Shown: positions 11,326-25,045, counted from the stretch's first letter. The stretch is 64,000 nt of DNA from Hordeum vulgare subsp. vulgare (GCF_904849725.1 NC_058523.1:338127948-338191947); one strand, 5' to 3'. Program-made: numbers and translations. Notes: generated by a model not told the origin, from the letters alone.

Positions 11326-13154
11326 TGTTGGGGAACATCGCAAGGGAAACAAAAAATTTCCTACGCGCACGAAGACCTATCATGGTGATGTCCATCTACG
11401 AGAGGGGATTTCCGATCTACGTACCCTTGTAGATCACACAGCAGAAGCGTTAAGAAACGCGGTTGATGTAGTGGAACGTCCTCACGTCCCTCGATCCGCC
11501 CCGCGAACCATCACACGAACCGTCCTGCGATCCGTCCCACGATTCGCTCCGATCTAGTGTCGAATGGACGGCACCTCCGCGTTCAGCACACATACAGCTC
11601 GACGATGATCTCGGCCTTCTTGATCCAGCAAGAGAGACGGAGAGGTAAATGAGTTCTCCGGCAGCATGACGGCGCTCCGGAGGTTGGTGGTGATCTAATC
11701 TCAGCAAGGCTCCGCCCGAGCTCCGCAGAAACGCGATCTAGAGGAAAAAATCATGGAGGTATGTGGTAGGGCTGCCGTGGCAAAGTTGTCACAAATCAGC
11801 CCTAATACCTCTGTATATATAGGTGGGAGGGGAGGGGCCTTGCCTTGAGGCTCAAGGAGCCCCAAGGGGGTCGGCCAAAAGGGGGGAGGAGGATTCCTCC
11901 TCAAATCCTAGTCCAACTAGGATTGGAAGGTGGAGTCCTTCCCTTCCTTCCCACTTCCCCTTTTTTTTCTTTGATTTTCTTTTATTCCTGCACAGCGGCC
12001 TTCTTGGGCTTGCCCACCAGCCCACTAAGGGCTAGTGCGACACCCCTAAGTCCTATGGGCTTCCCCGGGGTGGGCCATCCCCCCCCCCCCCCCGGTGAAC
12101 ATCCGGAACCCATTCGTCATTCCCGGTAATTCCGAAAACCTTCCGGTAATCAAATGAGGTCATCCAATACATCAATCTTCGTCTCCGCACCATTCCGGAA
12201 ACCCTCTTGATGTCCATGATCTCATCCAGGACTCCGAACAACATTCGGTAACCAACCATATAACTCAAATACGCATAAAACAACGTCGAACCTTAAGTGT
12301 GCAGACCCTGCGGGTTCGAGAACTATGTAGACATGACCCGAGGGACTCCTCGGTCAATATCCAATAGCGGGACCTGGATGCCCATATTGGATCCTACATA
12401 TTCTACGAAGATCTTATCATTTGAACCTCAGTGCCAAGGATTCATATAATCCCGTATGTCATTCCCTTTGTCCTTCGGTATGTTACTTGCCCGAGATTCG
12501 ATCGTCACTATCCGCATACCTATTTCAATCTCGTTTACCGGCAAGTCTCTTTACTCGTTCTGTAATACAAGATCCCGTGACTTACACTAAGTCACATTGC
12601 TTGCAAGGCTTGTGTGTGATGTTGTATTACCGAGTGGGCCCCGAGATACCTCTCCGTCACACGGAGTGACAAATCCGAGTCTCGATCCATACTAACTCAA
12701 CGAACACCTTCAGAAATACCTATAGAGCATCTTTATAGTCACCCAGTTACATTGCCACGTTTGATACACACAAAGCATTCCTCCGGTGTCAGTGAGTTAT
12801 ATGATCTCATGGTCATAGGAACAAATACTTGACACGCAGAAAACAGTAGCAACAAAATGACACGATCAACATGCTACGTCTATTAGTTTGGGTCTAGTCC
12901 ATCACATGATTCTCCTAATAATGTGATCCCGTTATCAAGTGACAACACTTGCCTATGGTCAGGAAACCTTGACCATCTTTGATCAACGAGCTAGTCAACT
13001 AGAGGCTTACTAGGGACAGTGTTTTGTCTATGTATCCACACAAGTATTGTGTTTCCAATCAATACAATTATAGCATGGATAATAAACAATTATCATGAAC
13101 AAAGAAATATAATAATAACTAATTTATCATTGCCTCTAGGGCATAGTTCCAACA
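11326..13154 (-). repeat. 3' LTR of the Angela-type element
   Basis: 1829 bp. Compared with the 5' LTR it lacks the Stowaway insertion and keeps the empty site near 13,116. A 14-base C run lies at about 12,081-12,094. In the element's orientation it follows the polypurine tract AAGTGGGAGAC (plus strand 13155-13165). Confidence 0.9.
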
Positions 13155-14649
13155 GTCTCCCACTTGCACTAGAGTCAATAATCTAGTTCACATCACCATG
13201 TGATTTCAACGAATCCAACACCCATATAGTTCTGAGGTCTGATCACGTCTTGCTCGTGAGAGAGGTTTTAGTCAACGGTTCTGAAACTTTCAGATCCGTG
13301 TGTTCTTTACAAATCTTTATGTCATCTTTACACATGCTGCTACTACGTGCTATTCGGAAATACTCCAAATATCTACTCTACTATATGAATCTGTTTCACT
13401 ACTCATAGTTATTAAGATTAGTGTCAAAGCTTGCATGGACGTAACCCTTTACGACGAACTCTTTAACCACCTCCATAATCGAGAAAAATTCCTTAGTCCA
13501 TTAGTTACTAAGGATAAGTTTGACCGCTGTTAGTGATTCAATCATGGATCACTCTTTGTACCTCTCAACAGACTTTGAGGCAAGGAACACATCAGGTGCG
13601 GTACTCAGCATGCATACTTCAGATTCTATGGCCGAGGCATAGAAGACGACCTTCGTCTATTCTCTTTATTCTGTCGGGGTCGGGTCTTGAGTCTTACTCA
13701 AATTTACACCTTACAACACAACCAAGAACTCCTTCTCTGCTGATCTATTTTGAACTCCTTCAAAAACTTGTCAAGGCATGCATCTTGTTGAAACTTCGAT
13801 TAAGCGTTTCGATCTATCTCCATAGATCTTGATGCTCAACGTTCAAGTAGCGCAATCCAGGTATTCCTTTAAAAAACTCCTTTCAAACAACTTTTTATGC
13901 TTTACAGAAATTCTACATTACTTCTGATCCACAATATGTCAACCACATATACTTATCAGAAATTCTATAGTGCTCCCACTCACTTCTTTGGAAATACAAG
14001 TTTCTCATAAACCTTGTACAAACCCAAAATCTTTGATCATCTCATCAAAGTGTATATTCCAACTCCGAGATGCTTGCACTAGTCCATTGAAGGATCGCTG
14101 GAGCTTGCATACTTGTTAGTGTCCTTAGGACTATCAAAAACTTCTGGTTGTATCACATACAATTTTTCCTCAAGAAAAACGTCGAGGAAACAATGTTTTG
14201 ACATCCCATGTGCAATATTTCACAAATAATGCAGCAACTACTAACATAATTCTAACAGACTTTTAGCATCGCTACGAGTGAGAAAGTCTCATCATAGTCA
14301 ACTATTTGATCTTGTCGGAAACATCTTTGCGACAAGTCGAGCTTTTCTTAATAGTGACTTATCACCATCATCGTATGTCTTCCTTTTTAAAAATCCATCT
14401 TTACTCAATAGTCTTACTACCATCAAGCAGTTCCTCCAAAGTCTACACTTTGTTCTCATACATGGATCCTCTCTCGGATTTCATGGCCTCCAGCCATTTG
14501 TCGGAATCCAGGCCCACCATTGCTTCTCCATAACTCGTAGGTTCACTGTTGCTCAACAACATGACCTCCAAGACAAGGTTACCATACCACTCTGTAGTAG
14601 TACGCAACCTTTGTCGACCTACGAGGTCTGTAGTAACTTGATCTGATGC

Positions 14650-14970
14650 TCAATGATCACTATCATCAGCTTCCAGTTCAATTGGTGTAGGCGCCACATG
14701 AACAACTTCCTGCGCCCTGCTACACACTGGTTGAAGTGACGGTTCAATAACCTCATCAAGTTCCACCACTCTCCCACTCAACTCTTTCGAGAGAAACCTT
14801 TCCTCGAGAAAGGATCCGTTTCTAGAAACAAACACTTTTCTTCCTGGATCTGAGATAGGAGATGTATCCAACTGTTTTGGATATCCTATGAAGATGCATT
14901 TATCCGCTTTGGGTTCGAGCTTATCAGGCTGAAACCTTTTCACATAAGCATCGCAGCCCCAAACTTTCAA
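14650..14970 (-). pseudogene. Copia integrase C-terminal remnant
   Basis: A 106-codon open piece contains WGCDAYVKRF, LEPKADKCIFIGYPKQ, a short deletion or substitution where the family has a tyrosine-rich string, then KVFVSRNGSFLEERFLSKE. This is the region after the integrase core in copia polyproteins. It is a fragment of the internal region and cannot be functional alone. Confidence 0.8.
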
Positions 14971-16427
14971 GAAACGACATCTTAGGTTTCTCTAAACCAT
15001 AGTCTATACTGTGTCATCTCAATGGAAATATGGGGTGCCCTATTTAAGGTGAATGCGGTTGTCTCTAATGCATAACCCATAAACGATAGTGGTAATTCGA
15101 TAAGAGACATCATAGTATGCATCATATCCAATAGGGCGTGGCTATGACGTTCAAACACATCATCACACTATGGTGTTCCAGGTGGCATGAACTTCGAAAC
15201 AACTTCCACATTGTCTTAACTGCGTACCAAAACTCGTATATCAGATATTCATCTCTATGATCATATCGTAGACAGTTTATCCTCTTGTCACGACGATCTT
15301 CACTCTGAAATTGCCTTGAACTTTTCAATATTTCAGACTTGTAATTCATCAAGTTAATACTCCTATATCTACTCAAATCGTCAGTGAAGTAAGAACATAA
15401 CAATATCCACTGCGTGCCTTAGCACTCATTGGACTGCACACATCAAAAATGCATTACTCCCAACAAGTTACTTTCTTGTTTCATGTGGCATGTTTTGCAT
15501 GTCTCAAGTGATTCAAAATCAAGCGAGTCCAAACGATCCATCTCTATGGAGTTTCTTCATGCATTTATACCAACAGGTATGGTTTGCATGTCTCAAACGT
15601 TTCAAAAATTAGTGAGTACAAAGATCCATCAGCATGGAGCTTCTTCATGCATTTTACACCAACATGACTTAAGTGGCAATGCCACAACTAAGTGGTACTA
15701 TCATCATTACCTTGTATCTTTTGGCACTAATATTATGAACATGTGTAACACTATGATCGAGATTCAATAAACCATTGAGGGTAATTATTCGAGCAAATAG
15801 AATAACTATTATTCTCTTTAAATGAATAATCGTATTGCAATAAACACGATACAATCATCTTCATGCTCAATGCAAACACCAAATAACAATTATTTAGGTT
15901 TTACCACCAATCCCGATGATAGAGGGAGCGTGCGACGTTTGATCACATCAACCTTGGAAATACTTCCAACACTTATCGTCACCTCGCCTTTAGCTAGTCT
16001 CCGTTTATTTTGTAGCTTTCATTTCGTGTTACTAATCACTTAGCAACCGAACCGGTATCCAATACCCTCGCGCTACTAGGAGTACTAGTAAAGTACACAT
16101 CAACATCATGTATATCAAATAAACTTCTTTCGACTTTACCAGCCTTCTTATCTACCAAGCATCTAGGGTAGCTCCGCCTCAGCGACCGTTCCCTCATAAC
16201 AGAACCACTTAGCCTCGGGCTTAGGCTTAATCTTGGGTCTCTTCATTAGTGCAGCAACTGTTTTGCCGTTTCACGAAGTATCCCTTCTAGCCCTTGCCTT
16301 TCTTGAAACTTAGTGGTTTTACTAACCATCTACTATTGATGCTCCTTCTTGATTTCTACTTTCGCAATGTCAAACATCGCGAATCGCTCAAGGATCATTG
16401 TGTCTATCCTTGATATGTTATAGTTCA

Positions 16428-16628
16428 TCACCAAGCTCTCATAGCTTGGTGGCAGTGACTTTGCAGAACCATCACCATCTCATCTGGAAGATTAACTCCC
16501 ACTTGATTCCAGTGATTATCGTACTCAGACAATCTGAGCATACGCTCAACGATTGAGCTTTTCTCCTTTACTTCGTAGACAAAGAATCTTGTCGGAGGTC
16601 TCATACCTCTTAACAAGGGCACAAGCAT
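16428..16628 (-). pseudogene. Copia gag remnant
   Basis: The frame reads GVNLPDEMVMVLQS, matching the gag core of Angela/BARE-type elements where a leucine-rich 'LPDEM...VLQSLP' string occurs. Only this 67-codon piece is open. Identification is from the short motif and its position between the primer site and the integrase remnant. Confidence 0.5.
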
Positions 16629-18140
16629 GAAATCAATATTTCATCTCTTTAGAACATCTCTTATGTTCCGTGACGTTTCAAAACGTCTTCAGCGCCTTGC
16701 TTCTAAGCCATTAAGTATTTTGCACTGAACTATCATGTAGTTATCAGAAACGTGTATGTCGGATGTTCACAACATCCACAGACGACGCTCGAGGTGCAGC
16801 ACACCGAGTGGTGCATTAAGGACATAAGCCTTCTGTGCAGCAATGATGACAATCCTCAGTTTTACAGACTCAGTCCGCAAAGTTTGCTACTATCAACTTT
16901 CGACTAAATTTTCTCTAGGAACATATAAAAACAGTAGAGCTATAGCGCAAGCTACATCGTAATTCGCAAAGACCATTAGACTATGTTCATGACAATTAGT
17001 TCAATTAATCATATTACTTAAGAACTCCCACTCAAAAAGTACATCTCTCTAGTCATTTGAGTGGTACATGATCCAAATCCACTATCTCAAGTCCGATCAT
17101 CACGTGAGTCGAGAATAGTTTCAGTGGTAAGCATCTCTATGCTAATCATATCAACTATACGATTCATGCTCGACCTTTCGGTCTCATGTGTTTCGAGGCC
17201 ATGTCTGCACATGCTAGGCTCGTCAAGTTTAACACGAGTGTTCCGCGCGTGCAACTGTTTTGCACCCGTTGTATGTGAACGTTGAGTCTATCACACCCGA
17301 TCATCACGTGGTGTCTCGAAACTACGAACTGTCGCAACGGTGCACAGTCGGGAGAACACAATTTGAGCTTGAAATTTTAGTGAGAGATCACTTCATAATG
17401 CTACCGTCATTCTAAGCATAATAAGGTGCATAAAGGATTAGCATCACATGCAATTCATAAGTGACATGATATGGCCATCATCATGTGCTTCTTGATCTCC
17501 ATCAAAAAGCACCGGCACGATCTTCTTGTCACCGGCGTCACACCATGATCTCCATCAACGTGTCGCCATCGGGGTTGTCGTGCTACTCATGCTATTACTA
17601 CTAAAGCTACGTCCTAGCAATATAGTAAACGCATCTGCAAGCACAGACGTTAGTTTAAAGACAACCCTATGGCTCCTGTCGGTTGTCGTACCATCGACGT
17701 GCAAGTCGATATTAACTATTACAACATGATCATCTCATACATCCAATATATCACATCACGTCGTTGGCGATATCACATCACAAGCATACCCTGCAAAAAC
17801 AAGTTAAACGTCCTCTAATTGTTGTTGCATATTTTACGTGGTTGCCGTGGGTATCTAGTAGGATCGCATCTTACTTACGCAAACACCACAACGGAGATGT
17901 ATGAATTAATCCGATTCAACTAAAGTTGGAGAAACCGACACTCGCCAGTCATCTTTGAGCAACGGGCTTGCTCGTAGCGATGAAACCAGTCTCTCGTAAG
18001 CGTACGAGTAATGTCGGTCCGAGCCGCTTCGATCCAACAATACCACGGAATCAAGAAAAGACTAAGGAAGGCAGAAAATCACACATCACCGCCCACAAAA
18101 ACATTTGTGTTCTACTCGAGATAACACCTATGCATGAACC

Positions 18141-18156
18141 TAGCTCATGATGCCAC
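18141..18156 (-). other. Primer binding site of the Angela-type element
   Basis: The minus strand reads GTGGCATCATGAGCTA directly after the 5' LTR, a variant of the initiator-tRNA-Met complement TGGTATCAGAGC and typical for this copia group. Confidence 0.65.
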
Positions 18157-20072
18157 TGTTGGAGAACGTCGCAAGGGAAACAAAAAATTTCCTACGCGCA
18201 CGAAGACCTATCATGGTGATGTCCATCCACGAGAGGGGATTTCCGATCTACGTACCCTTGTAGATCACACAGCAGAAGCGTTAAGAAACATGGTTGATGT
18301 AGTGGAAAGTCCTCACGTCCCTCGATCCGCCCCGCGAACCGTCCCACGATCCTCTCTGATCTAGTGCCGAACGGACGGCACCTCCGTGTTCAGCACACGT
18401 ACAGCTCGATGATGATCTCGGCCTTCTTGATCCAGCAAGAGAGACGGAGAGGTAGATGACTTCTCCAGCAGCGTGACGGCGCTCCGGAGTTGGTGGTGAT
18501 CTAATCTCAGGAGGGCTCCGCCCGAGCTCCGCAGAAACGCGATCTAGAGAAAAAAACCGTGGAGGTATGTGGTCGGGCTGCCGTGGCAAAGATGTCACAA
18601 ATCATCCCTAATACCTCCGTATATATAAGTGGGAGGGGAGGGGCCTTGCCTTGAGGCTCAAGGAGCCCCAAGGGGGTCGGCCGAAAGGGGGGAGGAGGAT
18701 TCCTCCTCCAATCCTAGTCCAACTAGGATTGGAAGGTGGAGTCCTTTCCTTCCTTCCCACTTCCCCTTTTTTTTCTTTTCTCTTTGATTTTCTTTTATTC
18801 CTGCGCACGGGCCTTCTTGGGCTTGCCCACCAGCCCACTAAGGGCTGGTGCGGCACCCCTAAGGCCTATGGGGTTCCCCAGGATGGGCTGCCCCCCCCCC
18901 CCCCCGGTGAACATCCAGAACCCATTCATCATTCCCGGTACATTCCCGGTAATTCCGAAAACCTTCCGGTAATCAAATGAGGTCAGCCTATATATCAATC
19001 TTCGTTTCCGGACCATTCCGGAAACCCTCGTGACATCTGTGATCTCATTCGGGACTCTGAACAACATTTGGTAACCAACCATATAACTCAAATACGCATA
19101 AAACAATGTCGAACCTTAAGTGTGCAGAGCCTGCGGGTTCGAGAACTATGTAGACATGACCCGAGGGACTCCTCGATCAATATCCAGTAGCGAGACCTGG
19201 ATGCCCATATTGGATCCTACATATTATACGAAGATCTTATCGTTTCAACCTCAGTGCCAAGGATTCATATAATCCCGTATGTCATTCCCTTTGTCCTTCA
19301 GTATGTTACTTGCCCGAGATTCGATCGTCACTATCCGCATACCTATTTCAATCTCGTTTACCGGCAAGTCTCTTTACTCGTTCCGTAATACAAGATCCCG
19401 TGACTTACACTAAGTCACATTTCTTGCAAGGCTTGTGTGTGATGTTGTATTACCGAGTAGGCCCCGAGATACCTCTCCGTCACACGGAGTGACAAATCCC
19501 AGTCTCGATCCATACTAACTCAACGAACACCTTCGGAAATACCTGTAGAGCATCTTTATAGTCACCCAGTTACATTGCGACGTTTGATACACACAAAGCA
19601 TTCCTCCGGTGTCAGTGAGTTATATGATCTCATGGTCATAGGAACAAATACTTGACACGCAGAAAACAGTAGCAACAAAATGACACGATCAACATGGTAC
19701 GTCTATTAGTTTGGGTCTAGTCCATCACATGATTCTCCTAATGATGTGATCCCATTATCAAGTGACCACACTTGCCTATGGTCAGGAAACCTTGACCATC
19801 TTTGATCAACGAGCTAGTCAACTAGAGGCTTACTAGGGACAGTGTTTTGTCTATGTATCCACACAAGTATTGTGTTTCCAATCAGTACAATTATAGCATG
19901 GATAATAAACGATTATTATGAACAAATAAATATAATACTCCCTCCGTCCCGAAATAACTGTCTCAACTTTGTACTAGCTCTAGTACAAAATTGTACTAAG
20001 CTTGAGACACTTATTTTGGGACGGAGGGAGTAATAACTAATTTATCATTGCCTCTAGAGCATATTTCCAACA
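18157..20072 (-). repeat. 5' LTR of the Angela-type element
   Basis: 1916 bp, including a 93-bp Stowaway plus one copy of its TA duplication; without them it is 1821 bp, close to the 1829 bp of the partner LTR. A long C run lies near 18,891-18,905. The two LTRs look highly similar through most of their length, so the element inserted much more recently than element B. Confidence 0.9.
19938..20030. mobile_element. Stowaway (Tc1/mariner) MITE
   Basis: 93 bp with termini CTCCCTCCGTCCCGAAATAA and its inverse, flanked by TA at 19936-19937 and 20031-20032. The other LTR of the host element has the undisturbed site ATAATAATAACTAATT, so the insertion happened after the copia element integrated. Confidence 0.95.
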
Positions 20073-20100
20073 GGTAATCCATAAGTTGATGGCTAATACT
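20073..20100 (-). mobile_element. Remnant of host LTR, middle piece
   Basis: These 28 bp between the Angela element and element A contain CCATAAGTTGAT, which resembles the expected continuation of the LTR seen at 30,561-31,382. It links the insertions of Angela and A into one host LTR. Confidence 0.4.
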
Positions 20101-23100
20101 TGTGATCTGTGTTGGGTTTTCCCCGAAGAGGAGGGGATGATGCAACACGGTATAGATAAGTATTTCCCTCAGTGAGAACCAAGGTTATCTAATCAATAGG
20201 ATAACCATGCAATTTCCCGTCTTCAGTGCGTACACACAAAAGAGCACACGCTTGCACCCAACGTCGGCAAGATGGTTGTCAATCCCCTTGAACTTGTTAC
20301 TTGCAAGCAATAAGTAGTGATAGATAGATAACTGAAATATGTTAGAAATAAAAAGGAAATGCAATAAATAAAAGACAACGAGGTACTTAATATTTTTGTA
20401 AATATATTTGTAAATAGACCCGGGGGGGCATATTTTTTGCTAGAGGCTTCTCACTCGTAGAAAACATACAATGGGTAAACAAATTATTATTCAGAATTTG
20501 ATACAAAAGTGCATAGTTATGCAATATTTATTCATGGAAATGTTCGTTACATATAGGCATCACGTCCATAAGAAAGTAGACTGACTTCTGCATGCATCTA
20601 CTACTATTACACCACCCATCGGCCGCTATCCAGCATGCATCTAGAGTATTAAGTAAAACAAAGTAGTGCTCGGAGAACAATGAGATGATGTAGACAAAGT
20701 AAATCCAATCAATATGAATCAATCCCATCATTTTATCCTTAGTGGCAGAAATACAAATGCGTGTCTTTCCCCTACTTTGTCATTGGGATATATAGCACCG
20801 CAAGATTGAACCCACTACAACGCACCTCTCTCAGTGAAGATAGATCAATCTAGTTGGCCAAACCAAATCAATGGATCGGAGAGAATTATGAACCTATCAT
20901 AATTATGCATATAATAATTCAGAGAAGACTCAAATATAATTGTGAATAATCTATACATAAACCCACAATTCATTGGATCCCAACAAACACACTGCACAAA
21001 GTGATTACATAAGATAGACCACCGCAAGAATCGTGGTGATCCTGGCAATGAAGAACATAGAGAGAGAGAGCCATCTAGGTACTAACTACACACACGTAGG
21101 TCTATGGTGAACTACGCACACATCACCACTGGAGCTGCAAGGTTGAAGTAGAGGCCCTCCATGATCGATCCCCACTCCAACAGTGTAACGACCAAGATGC
21201 GGTCCATTCCGATCTGGGGGTCGAGGCCCCCGAATAGGAAAGAAGCGCATCTAAGCGTTTCGCAAGCAAGTAAACATAGCACAAAATAATAATTACAAGT
21301 AGACAATTTGGGATTCAACTGTCTTCTTATTAACAATACAGAGTACAACGCAGATACAAACAAGGTAGTTTCGGTACGGACTACAAAACAAGGAAAATGC
21401 TATGCTACCCGTTGCAGGCCCACGATCACGACCACGGCTCAGTCCTCTGGATAGTTCACGTAAAGGCGGTCTGTCTCCTCGTCGTACTGCCATGCCAGCT
21501 GGGTGCCGTCGGGATCATCTGCCTCTGGGGTACCTGTACCTGCTGGGAGTTTCGGAGGAATCCGTGAGCCACGGGGACTCAGCAATCTAAGACCTTGGTG
21601 CCAGAACTAGTCATGTTATTGGGTAAGGAAGGGATGAAGGATATCAGGCTGCTGCATCCTATGATTGAATAAGTGGCTAACTTACGCAAAAGAGAAGTGA
21701 AGGTGGTCTACGCTAACGGTCGGGATTATTTGATCAGAAAGTGATCCTGAACACCTACCTACGGCATTCATAACCCCACCGTGTTCCCGATCGAAGAGAG
21801 ATCTTCGAAGGGACAGTCACGGTTATGCACACAGTTGGCATCTTTTATTATTAGTTTATGTTTAAGTTCTCTAATACCGGATGTTAACAAAATATTCCAA
21901 GTTGCCACATAACCACGAGCACGGCTTTCCGAAAGATTAAACCCTGCAGGGGTGCTCCAACTAGTCCATCACAAACGAACACAGGCCACAAAGGCATCCT
22001 CTATCACGAATCTCGTGATCTCGTCGGATTCCTTAGAGGAAAACCTCAACGATGGGGGAAACCAAAGCTTCACTGGGATTCCTATACGCAAGATATACCG
22101 CTAAGGCAAGACAAGGCTAGCAGGACCTCCCGACGTGTCGACGACCCTGATAAGAGCCGCGTATCTCAGTCTCAGGACACGCCGGATGAGCACAGCGTAC
22201 GGTGGCCTGATAGACATCTCCCGAGTTGCCCCGGGTTGGCCCCGCACACGACTCAAGTTTGGACCAACGCTCATGAGGAGCACTGGCCCGGGTTGTTGAT
22301 TAGAATCCTCGGGGTAGCTATTCCCTATGCAGTTTATTATTAAGTGATTAGCAAATTAACACCAAAGTTGGGTCCTGCCGGACAAGCCTTAGCACTACGC
22401 GATTTATCAAGGGGGTCCCCATAACAACCCCGAACGTGTTAGGAGCGATCATTATGGAATCAAACACCGGTAACCGGTAACTAAGGCGGCAATAACGGAA
22501 CAAAGCACCCGGCAAAAGGCTAGGCCTCCCGTCATTAACCAAGTGTATATGTGCATTAAATAAAATAACATAATTTAATATAATGATATCAAGCTCATGT
22601 CATCACATGAGTTTAAAACACCTGCAACTAACAATGCTAACATTAGTAGCTCGGCAAGCCTACTTAGCCATACAAGTTTGCTAGGAAGGGGAACGGTATT
22701 TGGGCTCATGGCATATGAAGAGGCAATTTAATTTCAGTGATAGGCAGAGAGCAATATGACATGGAAACGAAACTAACATAACAAGTCTAGAGATGGAATC
22801 AAGGTCATATCATCTTGCCTGTGATATCCTCAGCTTGGAATGGTTCTGGATCGTCCTGCACGTACTCTCCTGACTCCACGTATTCTTTCTCCGCTCCCGG
22901 TGCTACCCAACATAAGAATAACAGCCAATGAACAGCAGCACCACAAGATGCAACAATCACATGATTCACGAGATGAAAGTTGAGCATGCACCACTATTTC
23001 TATCACTAGCACAAACAAAAATAAACTACAGCAAGTTTCTGGACAGAACTGTGCACTAAGCTATTTTGACATGCATGAGAATGACATGAATAGATGCCGC

Positions 23101-24810
23101 TCATAAAAACGGTGCAAAACCATATAAGGAACATTGCAAACGGAGCTACGGATCAACGGGAATCAACGAAACAAGATATGAAGCTCTACGTGAAAGATTC
23201 AACACCACACTCCCAATTGGCACAAACCTGGTATTCCCAGGTAGCCAAGACATGTAATAACCCAACATGAATGAAATGGAGCAAGGTAGAATACCACAAC
23301 ATCAATTAAGCACAAACTTTGAACAAAATGGCAAAACTACATAATCTGCCAGAATCTGCATCTTAGCTGTTTGGGAGCAACATGCAACATAGCTACAGGT
23401 CTTCAAACATGACAAATAATATATGTGGCTGTTTCCAAGAAAGAACACTACAAGCACCAGCAAGAATCACAGCAAAAGGAATTAAACTCTAGAAGATACA
23501 AGGCCACAAACTTTCCCAAAACCATCAGATCTCAGGGACTTGGTGAAAATTCCTGCACCTGAGTTTCTGTTTCTGTTCTGAAGCTTTTTGACAGCAATCA
23601 AACCACAACCTACTAGACTCCAAATGATTTGAAAATTGACAGGAAGCTTCACAAACATATCAGGTTCAAAATCTTAGCACTGAACTAAGGCCAGTTCTCA
23701 ACAGAATGACCAACACATCCTCATCTACAGGGGAAGAAAATGTTTCCAGAATCCCAGACTTAGTGAAATTTTCAGAGTTCAATAATCCGGAATTTTCCAG
23801 CCACATGCCCACTTTGTCTAGGCATAGTTTGCACACACATAACACCAAGAGATAATTGACACCACTATAGTGTAGAGCAAAACCCCTACTTCTATCACAC
23901 AAAAACTCATGCCCTTGGGCTCCACCTATTCCATGGAATCAAAGACCAAACTTGCAACAAAACTGAATATGCACTCCATAAAGTACCCTTCTAAGATAAC
24001 AACTACATAGGATGAGTTCATGTGCACAATGACAAAGTGACATGGGGGTTTGAACCCCATGTTTGTGTCATGCACATCAACAACTCCAATGCTTATCACA
24101 AGCCAACCCCACACACACAACAGGCTCTCTCTCGTATTAAACATGCGGAGGAGCACAAGTGTTGCAAAGTGGGGCTGCCACCCACACGCATATCATCACC
24201 ACAACCTCATCTAGGTGCACATGAGGGCTTCCTTCTTGCACAAATGAAGGTGCCAACACTTGCACACACCAAGTGCACAATGCACCACAACTCCACTCAC
24301 TTGTGCTTGCATCTGCACTAGCACTCATACACACACACTCACAAGTATCTAGGGCACACACACTCACAAACACATCATGTTCAAGATCAAATCCACACAC
24401 TTACTCATGTAATCAAAGCAACCATCACTAGAACAAGATCTACTATACTTATACACACACCACCTAGTGCCACATCAAATGCAAGCACCTACAACAAAGA
24501 AGTACCTACACATGTTACCACTAAACTTGCCATCATATCTTAGGATCAACTTCTAGGAAGCACCACCATACACACAATCTAGTGCCACTAAAACCATATG
24601 TATGTCCTCACACACACAACATGTATGCTCTTCTCATATGAACACACACATGCAAACCTGATATGGCACCTCTTATTGCAGCATAGGATGGAAAAAAAAT
24701 GCCAAGCCATCTATGGATTGTGGCACAAGACAAGAAACAGAGCAAAGAGCATATAAGCAGATACATACAACAGAGTTAAAAGGGAAAAACAAAAAGGGAA
24801 AAACAAAAAG

Positions 24811-24885
24811 GGGCACACCAGGGATCGAACCCCTGTGCCTCTGGCGCAAAATCGCCTGCACTACCACTGCGATGCACTAGATTGC
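24811..24885 (-). promoter_or_regulatory. tRNA-like pol III module 1
   Basis: On the minus strand an A-box-like ATCGCAGTGG (24864-24873) is followed 32 bases later by the perfect B-box GGGTTCGATCCC (24821-24832), with a small GGCG/CGCC hairpin at the anticodon position. Spacing and length match a tRNA. The acceptor stem does not pair well, so this is a tRNA relic or a tRNA-derived promoter, not a working tRNA gene. Confidence 0.45.
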
Positions 24886-24965
24886 TTGACAGAGAGGGGA
24901 GCCCAACCAGGTTAAGGTGCCATGATGCTGCTTCTACTGAGCCGACGAAAACAACAAAAAAAGGG

Positions 24966-25045
24966 GAGGTTCTCTCCCTGGGATCGAACCCACGACCTGC
25001 TGATAGCAAGGCCAAGGTTCCAACCACTACGCTACAGATAGACAA
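24966..25045 (-). promoter_or_regulatory. tRNA-like pol III module 2
   Basis: On the minus strand the A box TAGCGTAGTGG (25024-25034) matches the consensus TRGCNNAGTGG and the B box GGGTTCGATCCC (24980-24991) is perfect, 32 bases apart. A weak stem-loop with CTTG/CAGG sits at the anticodon position. The acceptor stem is poor. It is unlike module 1 between the boxes, so the two are not a simple tandem duplication. Confidence 0.5.

Larger units (their letters stand above)
13155..18156 (-). pseudogene. Angela-type gag-pol internal region, heavily mutated
   Basis: Order on the minus strand is gag near the 5' LTR, then protease/integrase, then RT and RNase H near 13,200-14,600. Two stretches are clear enough to name: a gag-like segment at 16,428-16,628 with GVNLPDEMV and VLQS, and an integrase C-terminal segment at 14,650-14,970 with WGCDAYVK, KCIFIGYP and KVFVSRNGSFLEE. 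Between them frames are closed by numerous stops. The plus-strand open frames here are accidental. Confidence 0.75.
11326..20072 (-). mobile_element. Angela/BARE1/WIS-type Ty1/copia retrotransposon, full length but decayed
   Basis: Two LTRs in minus orientation (11326-13154 and 18157-20072) bound a 5.0 kb internal region. The LTR start, seen on the minus strand, is TGTTGGAACTATGCCC or TGTTGGAAATATGCTC, diagnostic of this very common Triticeae copia group; the LTR end is CCCCAACA or a near variant. A primer site and a polypurine tract are in the expected places. Coding is broken by many stops and frameshifts. The 5-bp flanks are CTTAA (11321-11325) and GGTAA (20073-20077), so the target duplication is degenerate or was changed by recombination. 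Confidence 0.9.

Noticed and set aside
12081..12094. Poly-C run as a regulatory quadruplex
   Set aside because: It is a variable homopolymer within the Angela LTR, also present near 18,891; there is no evidence beyond base content.
24811..25045. Two functional tRNA genes
   Set aside because: The B boxes are perfect, but the acceptor stems do not pair and the anticodon stems are short. Kept only as tRNA-like modules.
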